Assembly (NCBI GenBank): GCA_963715635.1
Contig: OY970261.1
Span: 434,001 to 498,000 of the forward strand
Length of the DNA stretch: 64,000 bases
From: JAPKZH01 sp963715635
GTDB lineage: Bacteria; Acidobacteriota; Aminicenantia; Aminicenantales; UBA4085
Direction of reading: 5' to 3'
Shown: one piece after another, positions 26,308 to 36,410 of the stretch
Layout of the letters: every line of letters starts with the position of its first letter
Numbering within the stretch: position 1 is the stretch's first letter
Translations under genes and position numbers: made by a program
The notes under the pieces: model-generated
The model's database searches: none
Told to the model about the DNA's origin: nothing
The model's input: the letters and a program-made list of their open reading frames with translations, nothing else

Positions 26308-27114
26308 GCCAACCTCCTTTATTGAGAGATCATTGGGTTCGGGTTGTCTCACCTACATTCAATCATGATCGCATCCCGTCAGCATTGTTGGCTTGACAGG
26401 AGTGCTTGAGAAGCCGTTTTACGCCTGAGATGACCGACGGCCAGTCCAGATCCTGATTTTCCCTCGACCCTATTAACTAATATAGGTTCTGCCCGAATTG
26501 ATGTCAAGGATGGTGCGGAATCCCACGATTGGGCTTTGCCCGTAACCGCCTCAAAGCTTGGCTTAGAGAGATCGAGGACGTGGGAGGGCTCGAACCCTAT
26601 CCCAGCCGCTGAGCAGGGGTTGTTTCGTACGGGGCCGCCGCCGAAGCCGCTAAGCGGGTCGTGAAGGCCCACTTCGCAGGGTCGATAACGCCAACAACGG
26701 AGATTCTCTCGGGCCCGTCTGTGTGCACAATTCTGAGCGCATCTTCCAGCACGGAAATCGTAACCAGTTCATCCTCCATCACTTAAGACGGCAGCCAAGC
26801 TGCCTTCTAAGCAGCGGGACATATCGCCCTCCTATAACGTGGAACCCTGCGGCGGTTGATATGGTCTGTACTTCCGGCGGAGCAAAGAGCGATCTCAACA
26901 CCCCCCTTTACTCCCGCAGTGCAAAAAAGCCAAAGGTTTCTTAATCTAAATCCACGGAATTCTTCCGGCTTCTATATCCTAAGGGCGAAAAGATTTCTCA
27001 AAGATTTTATAAATAGAGGTTGAAACGAAAGATATTTAGATATGGCGTATGTCATTTCCTCCGGGGGACGGAATTCGCATAAGCTAGGGACCTAAAATTC
27101 TAGAGGAAGAAAAA
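26308..27114. other. Gene-poor region
   Basis: A minus-strand frame at 26597-26782 (MEDELVTISVLEDALRIVHT, then DGPERISVVGVIDPAKWAF) looks protein-like but has no ribosome-binding site and no family I recognise. Otherwise nothing is seen. Confidence 0.35.
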
Positions 27115-27240
27115 ATGAGCTTTATTGACAGATACGGAAGACTTCAAGTCCCTAACTTTTTAAGGAAGGAAATCAAGCTGGAAGGCGAAATAGCGATTAG
27201 CCAGGGAGAAAGCTATCTGGAATCGAGGCTGGGACGCTAG
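27115..27240 (+). CDS. Mini-gene with AbrB/MraZ-like motif, 41 aa
   Basis: ATG 27115 follows AGAGGAAGAAAAA. The peptide begins MSFIDRYGRLQVPNFLRKEI. The D-R-x-G-R-hydrophobic-x-(I/V)-P-x-x-(L/F)-R pattern is the core of SpoVT-AbrB/MraZ swapped-hairpin DNA-binding domains. At 41 residues it contains just one such hairpin. It could be an antitoxin-like regulator or the surviving half of a MraZ-type gene. No toxin partner is adjacent. Confidence 0.45.
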   Translation: MSFIDRYGRLQVPNFLRKEIKLEGEIAISQGESYLESRLGR

Positions 27241-27499
27241 TCGTCTTGTGAGGCGGGCGGAGGCCCGGATTCCCCTGGCCCCCCTTATTATTCTTAGGAC
27301 AACCTGCTTAGCGGACCTCATCCCTGAAAAATGGTCCAAATCAGGGGGCAAGTTCAGAGCCTCGGACCTTCACTTCATAGGTGGTACAATGATCGGAGGC
27401 ACGTCACGGGTGCTGGACTTTCATTCTACCCTCCTATAAAAAAAAAGGCCTCCCTGAAAGAAATCGAAGGGGATTGAGGGATGCGGGGGAGTGCCTCGT

Positions 27500-29774
27500 T
27501 CAGCGTGGCCTCGGCCCCGGCGGCAGGTTCTCGTTGAGGAACCTGGTGAACATCGTGTAAAGGTGGAGGGTCGTTCCCTTTCCCTCGGAGATCCCGTGCG
27601 ACCGGTTTGGGTAGGCCATCATAGTGAAGGCTTTGTTGTTGGCGATGAGCTCGTTGGCCAGCCTCTCGAAGCCTTGATAGTGGACGTTATCGTCCCCCGT
27701 GCCGTGGACAATGAGCAGCCGGCCCTTCAGGTCCTTGGCGTAGGTGATCGGCGAGCCGTTCTTGTAACCCTCCGGGTTGTCGGCAGGCAGACTCATATAA
27801 CGCTCCTGGTAGATCGTGTCGTAGAGCAACTGGTCGGGCACCGAAGCCACGGAGATGCCGACCTTATAAAGGTCGGGGTAGCGAAACATGGCGTTGAGGG
27901 TCATCGAGCCGCCCCCGCTCCAGCCCCAGACGCCGATGCGCTCGGCGTTGACGTAGGGCCAGGCGGCGACAGCTGTCCGCACCGCAGCGGCCTGGTCGGC
28001 CGAAGCCAAGATGCCGATCTGCCGGTAGATACTCTTGCGCCAGGCGCGGCCGCGCGGCGCGGGGGTGCCACGGTTGTCGAAACTGGCGACGATGTAACCC
28101 TGCTGCGTCAGCATCAAGTGCCAGAGGTAGCCGTTCCCTCCCCACCCGTCTTGGACGGTCTGCCCGGCCGGCTCGCCATAGACGTAGATGAACAACGGAT
28201 ATTTTTTCGTCGGGTCAAAGTCGGGAGGGAGGATACGCCAACCGTCGACCTGGACTCCGCCGCCGATGTCGAGCTTGAAGAACTCGACTCGTTTCCGCTT
28301 GAGGGCCTCGACCTTTGCTCTTAGATCCTTGTTGGCGGCCAGGCTCCGGACAGGCTCACCCTTGGGGAGATAAACGAGCTCGGTCACGGTCGGCGTGTCG
28401 AGAGTCGAATACCTGTGAAAGGCCCAGCGGGCCGAGGGCGAAATGTCGTAACGATGAACCCCGGTCTGCCCGGTCGGGCCGACGAGCTCAGGCTTGCCCT
28501 TGCCGTCCATCCGGACGCGATAGAGGAACCGTCGTGTGGCGTCCTGGGGCGAGGCCGTTACGTAGAGCCAGCCGCGCTTTTCGTCAACGGCATCAACGCT
28601 CATAACGTCGAAATTGCCGGGCGTTAGGAGTTTGACTTCGCGGCCGTCACGGGAGACGGAATAGGCGTGTCGCCAGCCGTCGCGTTCGCTCAACCAGAGA
28701 AGGCTTCTCCCGCCGGCCAGCCAGACAAAATTGTCCATGACCTCGACCCAAGTCTCGTCCGTGTCGGTGAAGATCGTCCGGACCTCGCCCTTGGTTGTAT
28801 CGCCGATGAGCAGGTTGAGCATGTTCTGCAGGCGGTTGAGGTGCTGGAGGATGACCTCGCGGGAGTTGCCGGCCCACTCGAGGCGGGCGATGTAGGTGCT
28901 GCTCGGGTCTCCTGGCGTTCGGATCCAGACTGGATCCCCACCCGCGGCCGGGACGACGCCGACCTTGACGGCGGAGTTCATCTGCCCGGGCTTGGGGTGC
29001 TTGAAACTGAGGATCCTCGGGTAAAGAGAATCGGTATTGTTGATCATCGAGAAGACCGGGACACCCCGCGTGTCGAACCGCCAGAAGGCGATGGAGCTGC
29101 TATCCGGGCTCCAGCGGAACCCGTCGCGGATGCTGAACTCTTCCTCGTTGACCCAGTCTGAGGTTCCGTTGATGATATCATCGCCACCGTCGAAGGTCGA
29201 GCTGGGTGATCTTGCCCGAGGCTAGGTCTTCCGTGTAGATATTGTTTTTGACGACATAGGCGGCCATCCGGCCGTCTGGCGAGAGCTTGGCGAACATCAG
29301 GCTCGAAGGCTCGAAGTCCGGTCCGAGATGGCGCAGCCGGCCCGTGGTGAGATCGTAGGTCCAGAAATCGCCGCGGGTGTTTTGCCGCCAGACACGCTTC
29401 GAGTTGGTGAAGATAATCAGAATTCGTCCGTCGAGCGACCAGGAATAATCCTCGATGGTCAGGGGATTCGATGCCCCGGGCGGCACGAGCTTCGACGCTG
29501 AGACCAGGACCTGGCGCTGGCCACCCTTGGCTTGATAGCCGACGAGGTCGCGGCCGCCCTTTGTCTCGGCACTGGGTTCCAGAGCGGTGTAGGACTCGCC
29601 GTCCTGCATCCAGCGAGCCGGGCCGAAGCGCTCGGCGGCGAATTCGCGACCGGCAAAGACGCGCTCCAACGTCAGGACCGGATCGGCAGGCTTGTCCTGA
29701 GCCGCGGCCGCCGTGGGCGCAGCTATCCAGAGCGCCAGGACGATCAGGGCAAACATGTAAAGTTGTTTTCTCAT
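27500..29774 (-). CDS. S9-family (DPP IV-like) exported peptidase, frameshifted
   Basis: About 757 residues once joined. Signal peptide QLYMFALIVLALWIAAPTAA at the N-terminus, a DPPIV_N beta-propeller, then the alpha/beta-hydrolase domain. Its catalytic triad is GWSGGGSMT (Ser), HGTGDDNVHY (Asp) and NRSHGISE (His). The frame breaks near 29200: the upstream frame ends KITQLDLRRWR-stop, and the expected DGGDDIINGTSDWVNEEEF continues in another frame after removal of one G. It follows the GH95 gene by 15 bases and is probably co-transcribed. It would cleave dipeptides, often after proline, in the periplasm. Confidence 0.88.
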
Positions 29775-29788
29775 AGGAACATGCCTCC

Positions 29789-32266
29789 TTATCGAGCTTT
29801 TATAATATAGCTTCGGCCGGGCAAGGTGTCGAATGCGACGGCCCCATCGGTGGAGGCCGTGACCCGAACTTTACCGCGCTCTGAGGAGACCGCCAGAGGG
29901 ACTCCCGCCCGAACCCGGCATGCCCCGCCGACGGTCGAAAGTATGGTGGCCTGCCTCAGCCGTCCAGCCGACCATTGAAGACCGACCTCGAATCCACCCC
30001 GGGCCCGCAGGCCCCGGACTTCCCCCTCGTTCCAGGAGGTGGGAATGGCGGGCAGGAAGCTGATCTCGTCCTCATGCGACTGGAGGATCATCTCGGCGAC
30101 CGCTGCCGCCATGCCGAAGGCTCCGTCCACCTGAAGAGCGTTGGAGCAGATCGAGAACAGGCTGTCAGTTGTGTACTTGTGCATCGCGTAGGTGAAGTTT
30201 TCCAAGGCTTTGTCGGCGTTTCCAAGCCGGGCCCAGCAGGCCGCTTTCCAACCCGAGGCCCAGCCGTTGCCGGGAAGTCCTCGCTGGTTGAGGACGACCC
30301 GAGCGCCCTCGGCCAGCTCCGGAGTCCGGCGCGGCGAAATCTGATGGCCCGGGAATAGGCCCCAGAGCCCGGAGATGTGCCGATGGCTTTTTTCCGTCTC
30401 GCTCCAGTCCTCGAGCCATTCCTGAAGGTTGCCCTTGCGTCCGATCTGCATGGGAGCCAGCTTCGCCCGCGCCTCGAGGACCCTTTTCTTAAAATCTCGG
30501 TCGACACCCAGGACGTCGGCGGCCTGAGCGACCTGGCCGAAAAGGTCGCTCAGAATCTGCATGTCGATCGTCGAGCCGGCGCAGATTGACGTCCCAGTGA
30601 CAAACGTCGTGATTTCGTCGAAGAACTTGACGGTGCCCGGGATGGCGGGGAAATTCTCAGGCGAAGTCGAAGGGTTCGTCACCAGCCATCCGTACTTCGG
30701 ATGGGGGACCAGGAAATCGAGGAAGAATTCTGCGCTTCCTTTTATTACCGGGTAGTATTTTTTCAGGAACTCCTTGTCGCCCGTGAATCGATAATGTTCC
30801 CAAAGGTGGGTTGTGAGCCAGGCGCCGCCCGTCGTGAACGTCCCCCAGCTCGGCCCGTCCATGGGCGCGGCCACCCGCCAGAGGTCAGTATTCTGGTGGA
30901 AGACCCAGCCGCGGGCACCGTAGTGCTCCCGAGCCACCTGGCCGCCCTGGTCTGTGAGCTCGCGGATCATTTGAAACAGTGGCTCGGCGCACTCACCCAG
31001 ATTCCCGACGTCGGCCGGCCAGTAGTTCATCTCGGTGTTGATGTTGGTCGTGTACTTAGAATCCCAGGGCGGGTTCATCTTGTCGTTCCAGATGCCCTGG
31101 AGGTTGGCCGGCTGGGTCCCCGGGCGCGACGAAGAGATTAATAGGTAGCGGCCGAACTGCAAGACCAGCCCGGCAAGCGCCGGGTCGTTCGTTCCGTCGA
31201 ACTGCTTGATCCGCTCGGCCGTCGGCAGGTCTGCGTTCGGCGTGCGCGGGAGTTTCAACTCGACTCTCCGGAAGAGCCGCCGATGTTCGCGGACATGGGC
31301 GTCCCAGAGTTCGTCGAAGGACTTTCGGGCCGCCGTTTTCAAGGCCGCGTCTACACGCGAGGCGGGGTCGCCGGAAACGTCCGTGTAGCTGACAAAGTTG
31401 GTCGCCGCGGCGACAAGCAGGGTCAATACGTCGGCGCCGCGCACGACGAGCTCGTCCCAGTCGACCGTCATGTCACCGCCCTCGGGAAGGGCCAGGAGTC
31501 GGACTTCGTAGCGAAGTTTGCCCTCGACGCCCATGTAATCGGCCGATTTGCCACGGACGACAAGCCCACCGGGCGGCAGGCCGTCCATACGGAAGTAATC
31601 AGTGGCGTAGTTGGAGTGCGCCGAGTTCCGCTCGCCTCGGAGCTGCGCCTTAAAGGAGATCTTCCCCGGCTTGTCGGCCGCGAGCCGGACTACGATGACC
31701 TGGTCCACAGGGCTCGAGAAGACCTTCCGCGAAAAACGAACACCGTTCTGAATGTAGCTCGTCGTGACGGCGGCCGTGTCGAGGTCGAGTTCGTGGCGAT
31801 AATCCATTGCCGGGTCCTTGGAGGGGAGCTGGATGACCAGGTTGCCGAGGGACTGGTATTTCATCTGTTCGACCGGATAGCCCATGAGGTGGCGGCCGAA
31901 CAGGATGTGGGCCAACTTATAGTTCCCTTTGAAGACGAGCTCTTGGATTTCGGGGAGGAACTCGTGTCCGCCCTTGACGACCGTCGAATAGGGCCCGCCC
32001 GACCAATAGGTATCCTCATTGAGCTGAATCCGCTCCTCGTCGGTCTTGCCGAAGACCATGGCCCCGAGCCGGCCGTTTCCGACGGGGAAGGCATTTTCCC
32101 ACTTATCGGCCGGACGGGTGGACCAGATGACCGTCATCGGGTCCGATTCCTTTCCGGCCTCCGCGCCGTCGGCGCCGAGAAGTAAGCCGCAGACGGTCGC
32201 CCATGCGACTACCGTTAAAACCACTCGGGCCAATCTCAAAACATAATGATCAGTCAGTGTCAACAT
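29789..32266 (-). CDS. GH95 alpha-L-fucosidase
   Basis: 825 residues with an N-terminal export signal (VVLTVVAWATVCGLLLGADG). Glycoside hydrolase 95 blocks are plain: WENAFPVGNGRLGAMVFG, ERIQLNEDTYWSGGP, NLQGIWNDKMNPPWDSKYTT (with NINTEMNYWPAD), GARGWVFHQNTDLWRVAAPM, and PRRTPELAEGARVVLNQRG. GH95 enzymes are inverting and remove alpha-1,2-linked fucose (or galactose). The conserved N and E residues are in NINTEMNYW and the downstream blocks. It leads the minus-strand pair with the S9 peptidase, consistent with breakdown of fucosylated glycoproteins. Confidence 0.93.
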   Translation of the reverse strand: MLTLTDHYVLRLARVVLTVVAWATVCGLLLGADGAEAGKESDPMTVIWSTRPADKWENAFPVGNGRLGAMVFGKTDEERIQLNEDTYWSGGPYSTVVKGGHEFLPEIQELVFKGNYKLAHILFGRHLMGYPVEQMKYQSLGNLVIQLPSKDPAMDYRHELDLDTAAVTTSYIQNGVRFSRKVFSSPVDQVIVVRLAADKPGKISFKAQLRGERNSAHSNYATDYFRMDGLPPGGLVVRGKSADYMGVEGKLRYEVRLLALPEGGDMTVDWDELVVRGADVLTLLVAAATNFVSYTDVSGDPASRVDAALKTAARKSFDELWDAHVREHRRLFRRVELKLPRTPNADLPTAERIKQFDGTNDPALAGLVLQFGRYLLISSSRPGTQPANLQGIWNDKMNPPWDSKYTTNINTEMNYWPADVGNLGECAEPLFQMIRELTDQGGQVAREHYGARGWVFHQNTDLWRVAAPMDGPSWGTFTTGGAWLTTHLWEHYRFTGDKEFLKKYYPVIKGSAEFFLDFLVPHPKYGWLVTNPSTSPENFPAIPGTVKFFDEITTFVTGTSICAGSTIDMQILSDLFGQVAQAADVLGVDRDFKKRVLEARAKLAPMQIGRKGNLQEWLEDWSETEKSHRHISGLWGLFPGHQISPRRTPELAEGARVVLNQRGLPGNGWASGWKAACWARLGNADKALENFTYAMHKYTTDSLFSICSNALQVDGAFGMAAAVAEMILQSHEDEISFLPAIPTSWNEGEVRGLRARGGFEVGLQWSAGRLRQATILSTVGGACRVRAGVPLAVSSERGKVRVTASTDGAVAFDTLPGRSYIIKAR

Positions 32267-32588
32267 GGCCAGACCTCCTGGGCGCGGCCGAGCTCATCAG
32301 CCGCTGCATTTCGTTGATGTCGGATGTCTTTAGTCTGTCGAGAGCATTAAGCATGGCGATACTTTCGAGGGAAACGATGATCTCTTACAAGTTTTAGATG
32401 TCATGCCAGGTGCTCGTAGATTTGCTTCTTGAGGGACTTGATGTTCAGGATTCGTTTTCCGTTCCTGGCCTAGCGTCCTTTCATGCCGTGTGAGCCGGCG
32501 GATTTAGGATAATAGACGTGAGCTTCCCAAATCAACAAAAAAATTCCCGTTACCAGGATCCTCCGGCTCTGGTAGAATAAACGGCGAG
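32267..32588. other. Intergenic between divergent genes
   Basis: The spacer separates the minus-strand GH95 unit from the plus-strand cyclodeaminase/serine-lyase unit. It must hold both promoters, but I could not assign them confidently. Confidence 0.4.
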
Positions 32589-33551
32589 GTGACGAGAATG
32601 ACCCGACATGCCAGGTTGAGATACATAACGGACGAGGAGGTCCGGGCGGCTTTAACCATGCCCGAAGCGATTCGGGTGGTCAAAGAAGCTTTCATCCAGC
32701 TCTCAACGGGCCAGGCCATGGTCCCCGCTCGGACCAGCCTTAAGATCCCTGAGTTTCGGACGACTGCCCTGGTTATGCCCGCTTACTTGCCAAGGAGCAA
32801 GCGACTCGGCCTCAAGCTGATCTCGCTCTGCGAGGATAATCCTGCTAAAGGGCTGCCCTTGGTCCAAGCCGTGGCCATCCTCATGGACGCCGAGCACGGG
32901 ACGCCACTGGCGGTGCTGGACGCTTCCGTTCTTACGGCCGTCCGGACCGGGGCTGCTTCCGGCGCCGCCACGGACGCTCTCGCCCGGAGGGAGGCGCGAG
33001 TGGCCGCCATCTTCGGCTGCGGCGTTCAGGGAAGGACGCAGTTGGAAGCTATCGCCGCGGTCCGGCCGATCCGCAAGGCCTTTGTTTTCGACACCAACCC
33101 GAAGGCCGCGGAAGGCTTTGCCGAGGAAATGCGGCGCAAACTCGCTATGGACGTGGAGCCTGCCACTTTGCCCGAGGTTCTGCGGGAGGCGGACGTCATC
33201 TCGACGGCGACGACCTCCGGCGTGCCGGTGTTCTCAGACGCGCATCTGAAACTCGGCGTCCACATTAATGCCATCGGCTCCTACAAGCCGCATGTCCGCG
33301 AAATCCCGGGGGAGACGATTCGGCGGGCCAGAGTCTTTGTCAACCAAAGGCAGGCTTGCCTCGAGGAGGCTGGCGACCTGATCATCCCTCTCCGCGAGAA
33401 CCTCATTGACGAGGGCCACATCCGGGCTGAGATCGGCGAGGTGCTGGCCGGGCTCAAGCCGGGAAGAGGCTCCGAAGACGAGATCACCGTGTTCAAGTCT
33501 GTGGGCAACGCCGTCCAGGACCTGGCCCTGGCCAGCCTTGTTATTGGGTGA
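32589..33551 (+). CDS. Ornithine cyclodeaminase/mu-crystallin family protein
   Basis: 320 residues (ATG 32598 is an alternative start). The NAD-binding block AIFGCGVQGRTQLEAIAAVR and the substrate-side KLISLCEDNPAKGLP place it in this family, as do LDASVLTAVRTGAASGAATD and INAIGSYKPHVREIP. Members deaminate ornithine to proline, or act as alanine dehydrogenase or imine reductases, so the substrate is open. The gene ends 9 bases before the serine ammonia-lyase gene; the two form a unit handling amino-group chemistry. Confidence 0.88.
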   Translation: MTRMTRHARLRYITDEEVRAALTMPEAIRVVKEAFIQLSTGQAMVPARTSLKIPEFRTTALVMPAYLPRSKRLGLKLISLCEDNPAKGLPLVQAVAILMDAEHGTPLAVLDASVLTAVRTGAASGAATDALARREARVAAIFGCGVQGRTQLEAIAAVRPIRKAFVFDTNPKAAEGFAEEMRRKLAMDVEPATLPEVLREADVISTATTSGVPVFSDAHLKLGVHINAIGSYKPHVREIPGETIRRARVFVNQRQACLEEAGDLIIPLRENLIDEGHIRAEIGEVLAGLKPGRGSEDEITVFKSVGNAVQDLALASLVIG

Positions 33552-33560
33552 GGAGGAACC

Positions 33561-35108
33561 ATGGAATTCTTAAGCATCCTCAACAACGTCCTGGGTCCGG
33601 TCATGCGCGGGCCGTCAAGTTCCCACACGGCCGGGTCCTATCATATCGGCCGCGTCGTTCGCTCCCTGCTTGGGGAAGACGCAGCGACGGCTGCGTTCAA
33701 ATTCGATACGCATGGCTCCTACGCCAAGACCTACCGTCAGCAGGGCGCCGATCTGGCCTTCGCCGCGGGCCTCCTTGGCTGGTCGATCATAGACGCCAGG
33801 TTTGCTCGGGCGCTGACCCTCGCCCCGGAGTTTGGTCTCAATCTTCGTTTCCGGGTCACCCGTCTTCATAAGGCAGATCATCCGAACACCGTGCGAATGG
33901 AACTCGTTTCCAAGGGCGGAAGAAGGCTCGAAGCCACGGCCAAGTCGGTCGGCGGCGGGATGATCGCGCTCACCGAGATCAACGGCTGGCCGGTCCTTCT
34001 CGATGGCAAGAGCCACGAAGTCATGGTCCTGACCACCGTGCGCGGAGCCCGGCTGGTCAAGAGGATCGTCGCGGTGGACGGTCAGTTGAGCAGCCAACCG
34101 GCCCAAGTGACGAAGGGCGGAAAGGTCTTCCTCTCTTTCAAGAGAAAAGCGCCCTTGGAGGCGGACGCCCGCGCCGCGCTCATCCGGCTCGACGCCGTCG
34201 ACCAAACCTGGGAAGCCCCTCCGATTTTTTTTGTCCAGAAGGGAGCGCCGCTTTTTCTAAGCGGGACGGAGATGGCCCAAACGGCCCGTCGCCGGCGCTG
34301 CTCGCTGGGTAAACTCGCTCTGGCCTATGAAGCAAAGCTCTCGGGCTTATCCGAAAAGGAGGTAGCTGGAGAGGTTTTAAAGCGATATGGGATTATGCGG
34401 GATTCCGTCGGCCAGGGATTAGCCGGCCGCAAGCTCGGGATGCAGCTCCTGAAGCCTTCGGCCGGGAGGATCTTCCGGTCGGAGGCGGATGGTAGCCTTC
34501 CCATCGGCGGTGTCCATGCCAGGGCCGCGGCTCGGGCCCTGGCCGCCCTCCACGTCTCCAACAGTATGGGCATCGTTTGCGCTGCACCGACCGGCGGTTC
34601 CGCGGGTGTCCTTCCTGGCGTTATCGTCACCCTGGTCGAGGAAAAAAGCCTCGATACTGAAAGAACCGCCCTGGCCTTGCTCGCCGCCTCCGCGGTCGGC
34701 CTTATTATCGGCCAGCGGGCGACCTTCGCCGCCGAGGTCGCCGGGTGTCAGGTCGAGATCGGCGCGGCCGGGGCCATGGCAGCCGCGGCCGTGGTCGAAG
34801 CGTCTGGAGGGAGTGCGGGGCAGGCGGCGGACGCCGCGGCCATCTCTCTTCAAAATACGATGGGCTCCGTCTGCGATCTAGTCCAGGGGATGTGCGAGAT
34901 TCCCTGTCACACGCGAAACGCAGTGGCCGCGTCGAGCGCATTTGTCTGCGCCGATCTTATCTTAGGCGGTTATCGGAATCCGATCCCTCTCGATGAGACG
35001 ATTGACGCGGCCTACGATTCTGGCAGGATGCTTCCTGTCGAGCTCCGATGCACGGCCCGGGGCGGGATCGCCATGACGCCTTCGGCGCGCTCACTGAAAC
35101 GTCTTTAG
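33561..35108 (+). CDS. sdaA: Iron-sulfur L-serine ammonia-lyase (single-chain)
   Basis: 515 residues from ATG 33561 behind GAGGAGGAACC. The N-terminal beta domain opens with the signature VMRGPSSSHTAGSYHIGRVV. The C-terminal alpha domain has CAAPTGGSAGVLPG and CDLVQGMCEIPCHTRNAVAA, providing the cysteines that bind the [4Fe-4S] cluster. The alpha and beta parts are fused, as in E. coli. The enzyme turns L-serine into pyruvate and ammonia in the cytoplasm. It is co-directional with the cyclodeaminase. Confidence 0.92.
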   Translation: MEFLSILNNVLGPVMRGPSSSHTAGSYHIGRVVRSLLGEDAATAAFKFDTHGSYAKTYRQQGADLAFAAGLLGWSIIDARFARALTLAPEFGLNLRFRVTRLHKADHPNTVRMELVSKGGRRLEATAKSVGGGMIALTEINGWPVLLDGKSHEVMVLTTVRGARLVKRIVAVDGQLSSQPAQVTKGGKVFLSFKRKAPLEADARAALIRLDAVDQTWEAPPIFFVQKGAPLFLSGTEMAQTARRRRCSLGKLALAYEAKLSGLSEKEVAGEVLKRYGIMRDSVGQGLAGRKLGMQLLKPSAGRIFRSEADGSLPIGGVHARAAARALAALHVSNSMGIVCAAPTGGSAGVLPGVIVTLVEEKSLDTERTALALLAASAVGLIIGQRATFAAEVAGCQVEIGAAGAMAAAAVVEASGGSAGQAADAAAISLQNTMGSVCDLVQGMCEIPCHTRNAVAASSAFVCADLILGGYRNPIPLDETIDAAYDSGRMLPVELRCTARGGIAMTPSARSLKRL

Positions 35109-35164
35109 TGCGGCCTATCAGCGGTCCATAAAGCTTATTTGCTCCGATTCTAATATAGATTGCT

Positions 35165-35191
35165 GGGAAGAGGCTGGCGGGGCTCATATAA
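35165..35191 (+). pseudogene. Relic of kinase C-terminal tail (GKRLAGL)
   Basis: Short frame GKRLAGLI and a stop, a trimmed version of the RKRLAGL tail. Confidence 0.45.
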
Positions 35192-35384
35192 GAACCACAG
35201 TACGACTGGAGCCCATCTCCGTAGCCCTCCCGAATTAAGATGATGCCGGGGAAAAGAGGGCAGATTCTTGAAAGATTCCCGCGATTTGTGATATACGATT
35301 CTGGACTGCTGGCTGCCTGAAGATGGTTATATAATTATCCCTCCAGGCGCGCTCAGAAATCTTATATATGGCTCATGCCCGCCA

Positions 35385-35678
35385 TCAACCATTTGCTCGT
35401 TTTCTCAACTGCCTTGCCCATAGCGTCAACCAAAGAGTCACCAATGCTAAGGGCCAAATGCATATCTTCATAATGGCTATGCCCCAGAACCACACAGTTT
35501 GGACGAACGACCAGGTTGTGTCCGGGCCATACCACAACGACAACAGCCATGCGGGAGGTCCGGACATGAAAAGCCGATACAAAATCCACTGAATCAGAAG
35601 AAACCCGACGTCGACCAGCAGGGTCCACCATCCCGCGACTGCCGCCGCCCTCACGCGCTTTTCGAAAACATCGTTCAT
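35385..35678 (-). CDS. Small membrane protein, 97 aa
   Basis: The start ATG 35678 follows AGGAGACTATCT. Two or three membrane segments: AAVAGWWTLLVDVGFLLIQW with ILYRLF, and FWGIAIMKICIWPLALVTLW. Both are tryptophan-rich; the ends are basic. No family recognised. It is isolated between relics. Confidence 0.6.
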   Translation of the reverse strand: MNDVFEKRVRAAAVAGWWTLLVDVGFLLIQWILYRLFMSGPPAWLLSLWYGPDTTWSFVQTVWFWGIAIMKICIWPLALVTLWLTLWARQLRKRANG

Positions 35679-35891
35679 AGATAGTCTCCTATTCGGCAGA
35701 TTAAATCTTTATTTTGATAGGAATTTTCTTTTTTGCAGCGCGTGCGAACCCAACCCAGCCTCATTTTGACCGATAGGGGCCATGCCTGTCAAGGCCTCTG
35801 GCCCTCGGCGCCTCATCTACAGCTGACCTGCCTCTGGTCAATATATCACGCCTAAAAAGATTTTCAAGACTTCGAACTTGCCCCCGCTTTT

Positions 35892-35942
35892 TCCGAAGTC
35901 GAGGATGCCAGGAAGAGGCTGGCGGGGCTGAAGGGTAAGTGA
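35892..35942 (+). pseudogene. Relic of kinase C-terminal tail (SEVEDARKRLAGLKGK)
   Basis: Seventeen codons: SEVEDARKRLAGLKGK and a stop. It is directly followed by the tricorn fragment. Confidence 0.72.
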
Positions 35943-35949
35943 GGCGCGT

Positions 35950-36210
35950 AGGAAGCCAGCGGCCCGGCTCATGGACGGCGGCTTCACCGGCGCGCCGCAG
36001 AGCGGATTCTGGAACCCCAATGGCACCTGGGACGTCGAGAACCACGGGGTTGACCCGGATTATGAGATTGGAATGGACCCCGCGGCGGTCAAGGCCGGCC
36101 ACGACCCGCAGCTCGAAAAAGCCGTGGCCGTGGCCTTGGACCTCCTAGCCAAGAATCCGCCCCCGAAGCACAAGAAGCCCGTGTATCCCGATTACCAGAG
36201 AAAGCGCTGA
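35950..36210 (+). pseudogene. C-terminal fragment of a tricorn-like S41 peptidase
   Basis: Text LMDGGFTGAPQSGFWNPNGT, then WDVENHGVDPDYEIGMDPAA, HDPQLEKAVAVALDLLAKNP and KKPVYPDY. This is the conserved end of tricorn-protease-like proteins (C-terminal catalytic domain tail). The roughly 1,000 upstream residues are absent, so the fragment is non-functional. The only ATG (35971) lacks a ribosome-binding site. Confidence 0.75.
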
Positions 36211-36244
36211 GAGAGGCGGTCCGGAGAAAGAATTCCGGCGGCTC

Positions 36245-36328
36245 TTAAGCCCGGGGCTTGGCCGACGCCGCGGCCGGCTTATAGATCACGGCCACGATGA
36301 TCCCGAGGCACAACCCCTCGGAGATACC
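36245..36328 (-). pseudogene. C-terminal scrap of a small membrane protein
   Basis: Minus-strand frame GISEGLCLGIIVAVIYKPAA, then ASAKPRA and a stop. It resembles the glycine-rich helix end of small membrane proteins. No start codon. Confidence 0.35.
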
Positions 36329-36362
36329 TTGTCCTCGCGGCCCTTGGCGCAGTCCCTGGATT

Positions 36363-36410
36363 GAGCTTGATGCTGCCAAGAAGAGGCTGGCGGGGCTGAA
36401 GGGCAGCTGA
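36363..36410 (+). pseudogene. Relic of kinase C-terminal tail (ELDAAKKRLAGLKGS)
   Basis: Sixteen codons ELDAAKKRLAGLKGS and a stop. The end matches the relic at 23736. Confidence 0.68.

Noticed and set aside
26560..26620. tRNA-like T-arm on the minus strand (GGGTTCGAGCCC)
   Set aside because: No acceptor or anticodon arm pairs with it.
31283..32185. Plus-strand frame of 300 codons
   Set aside because: It is antisense to the GH95 gene, which has all family motifs.
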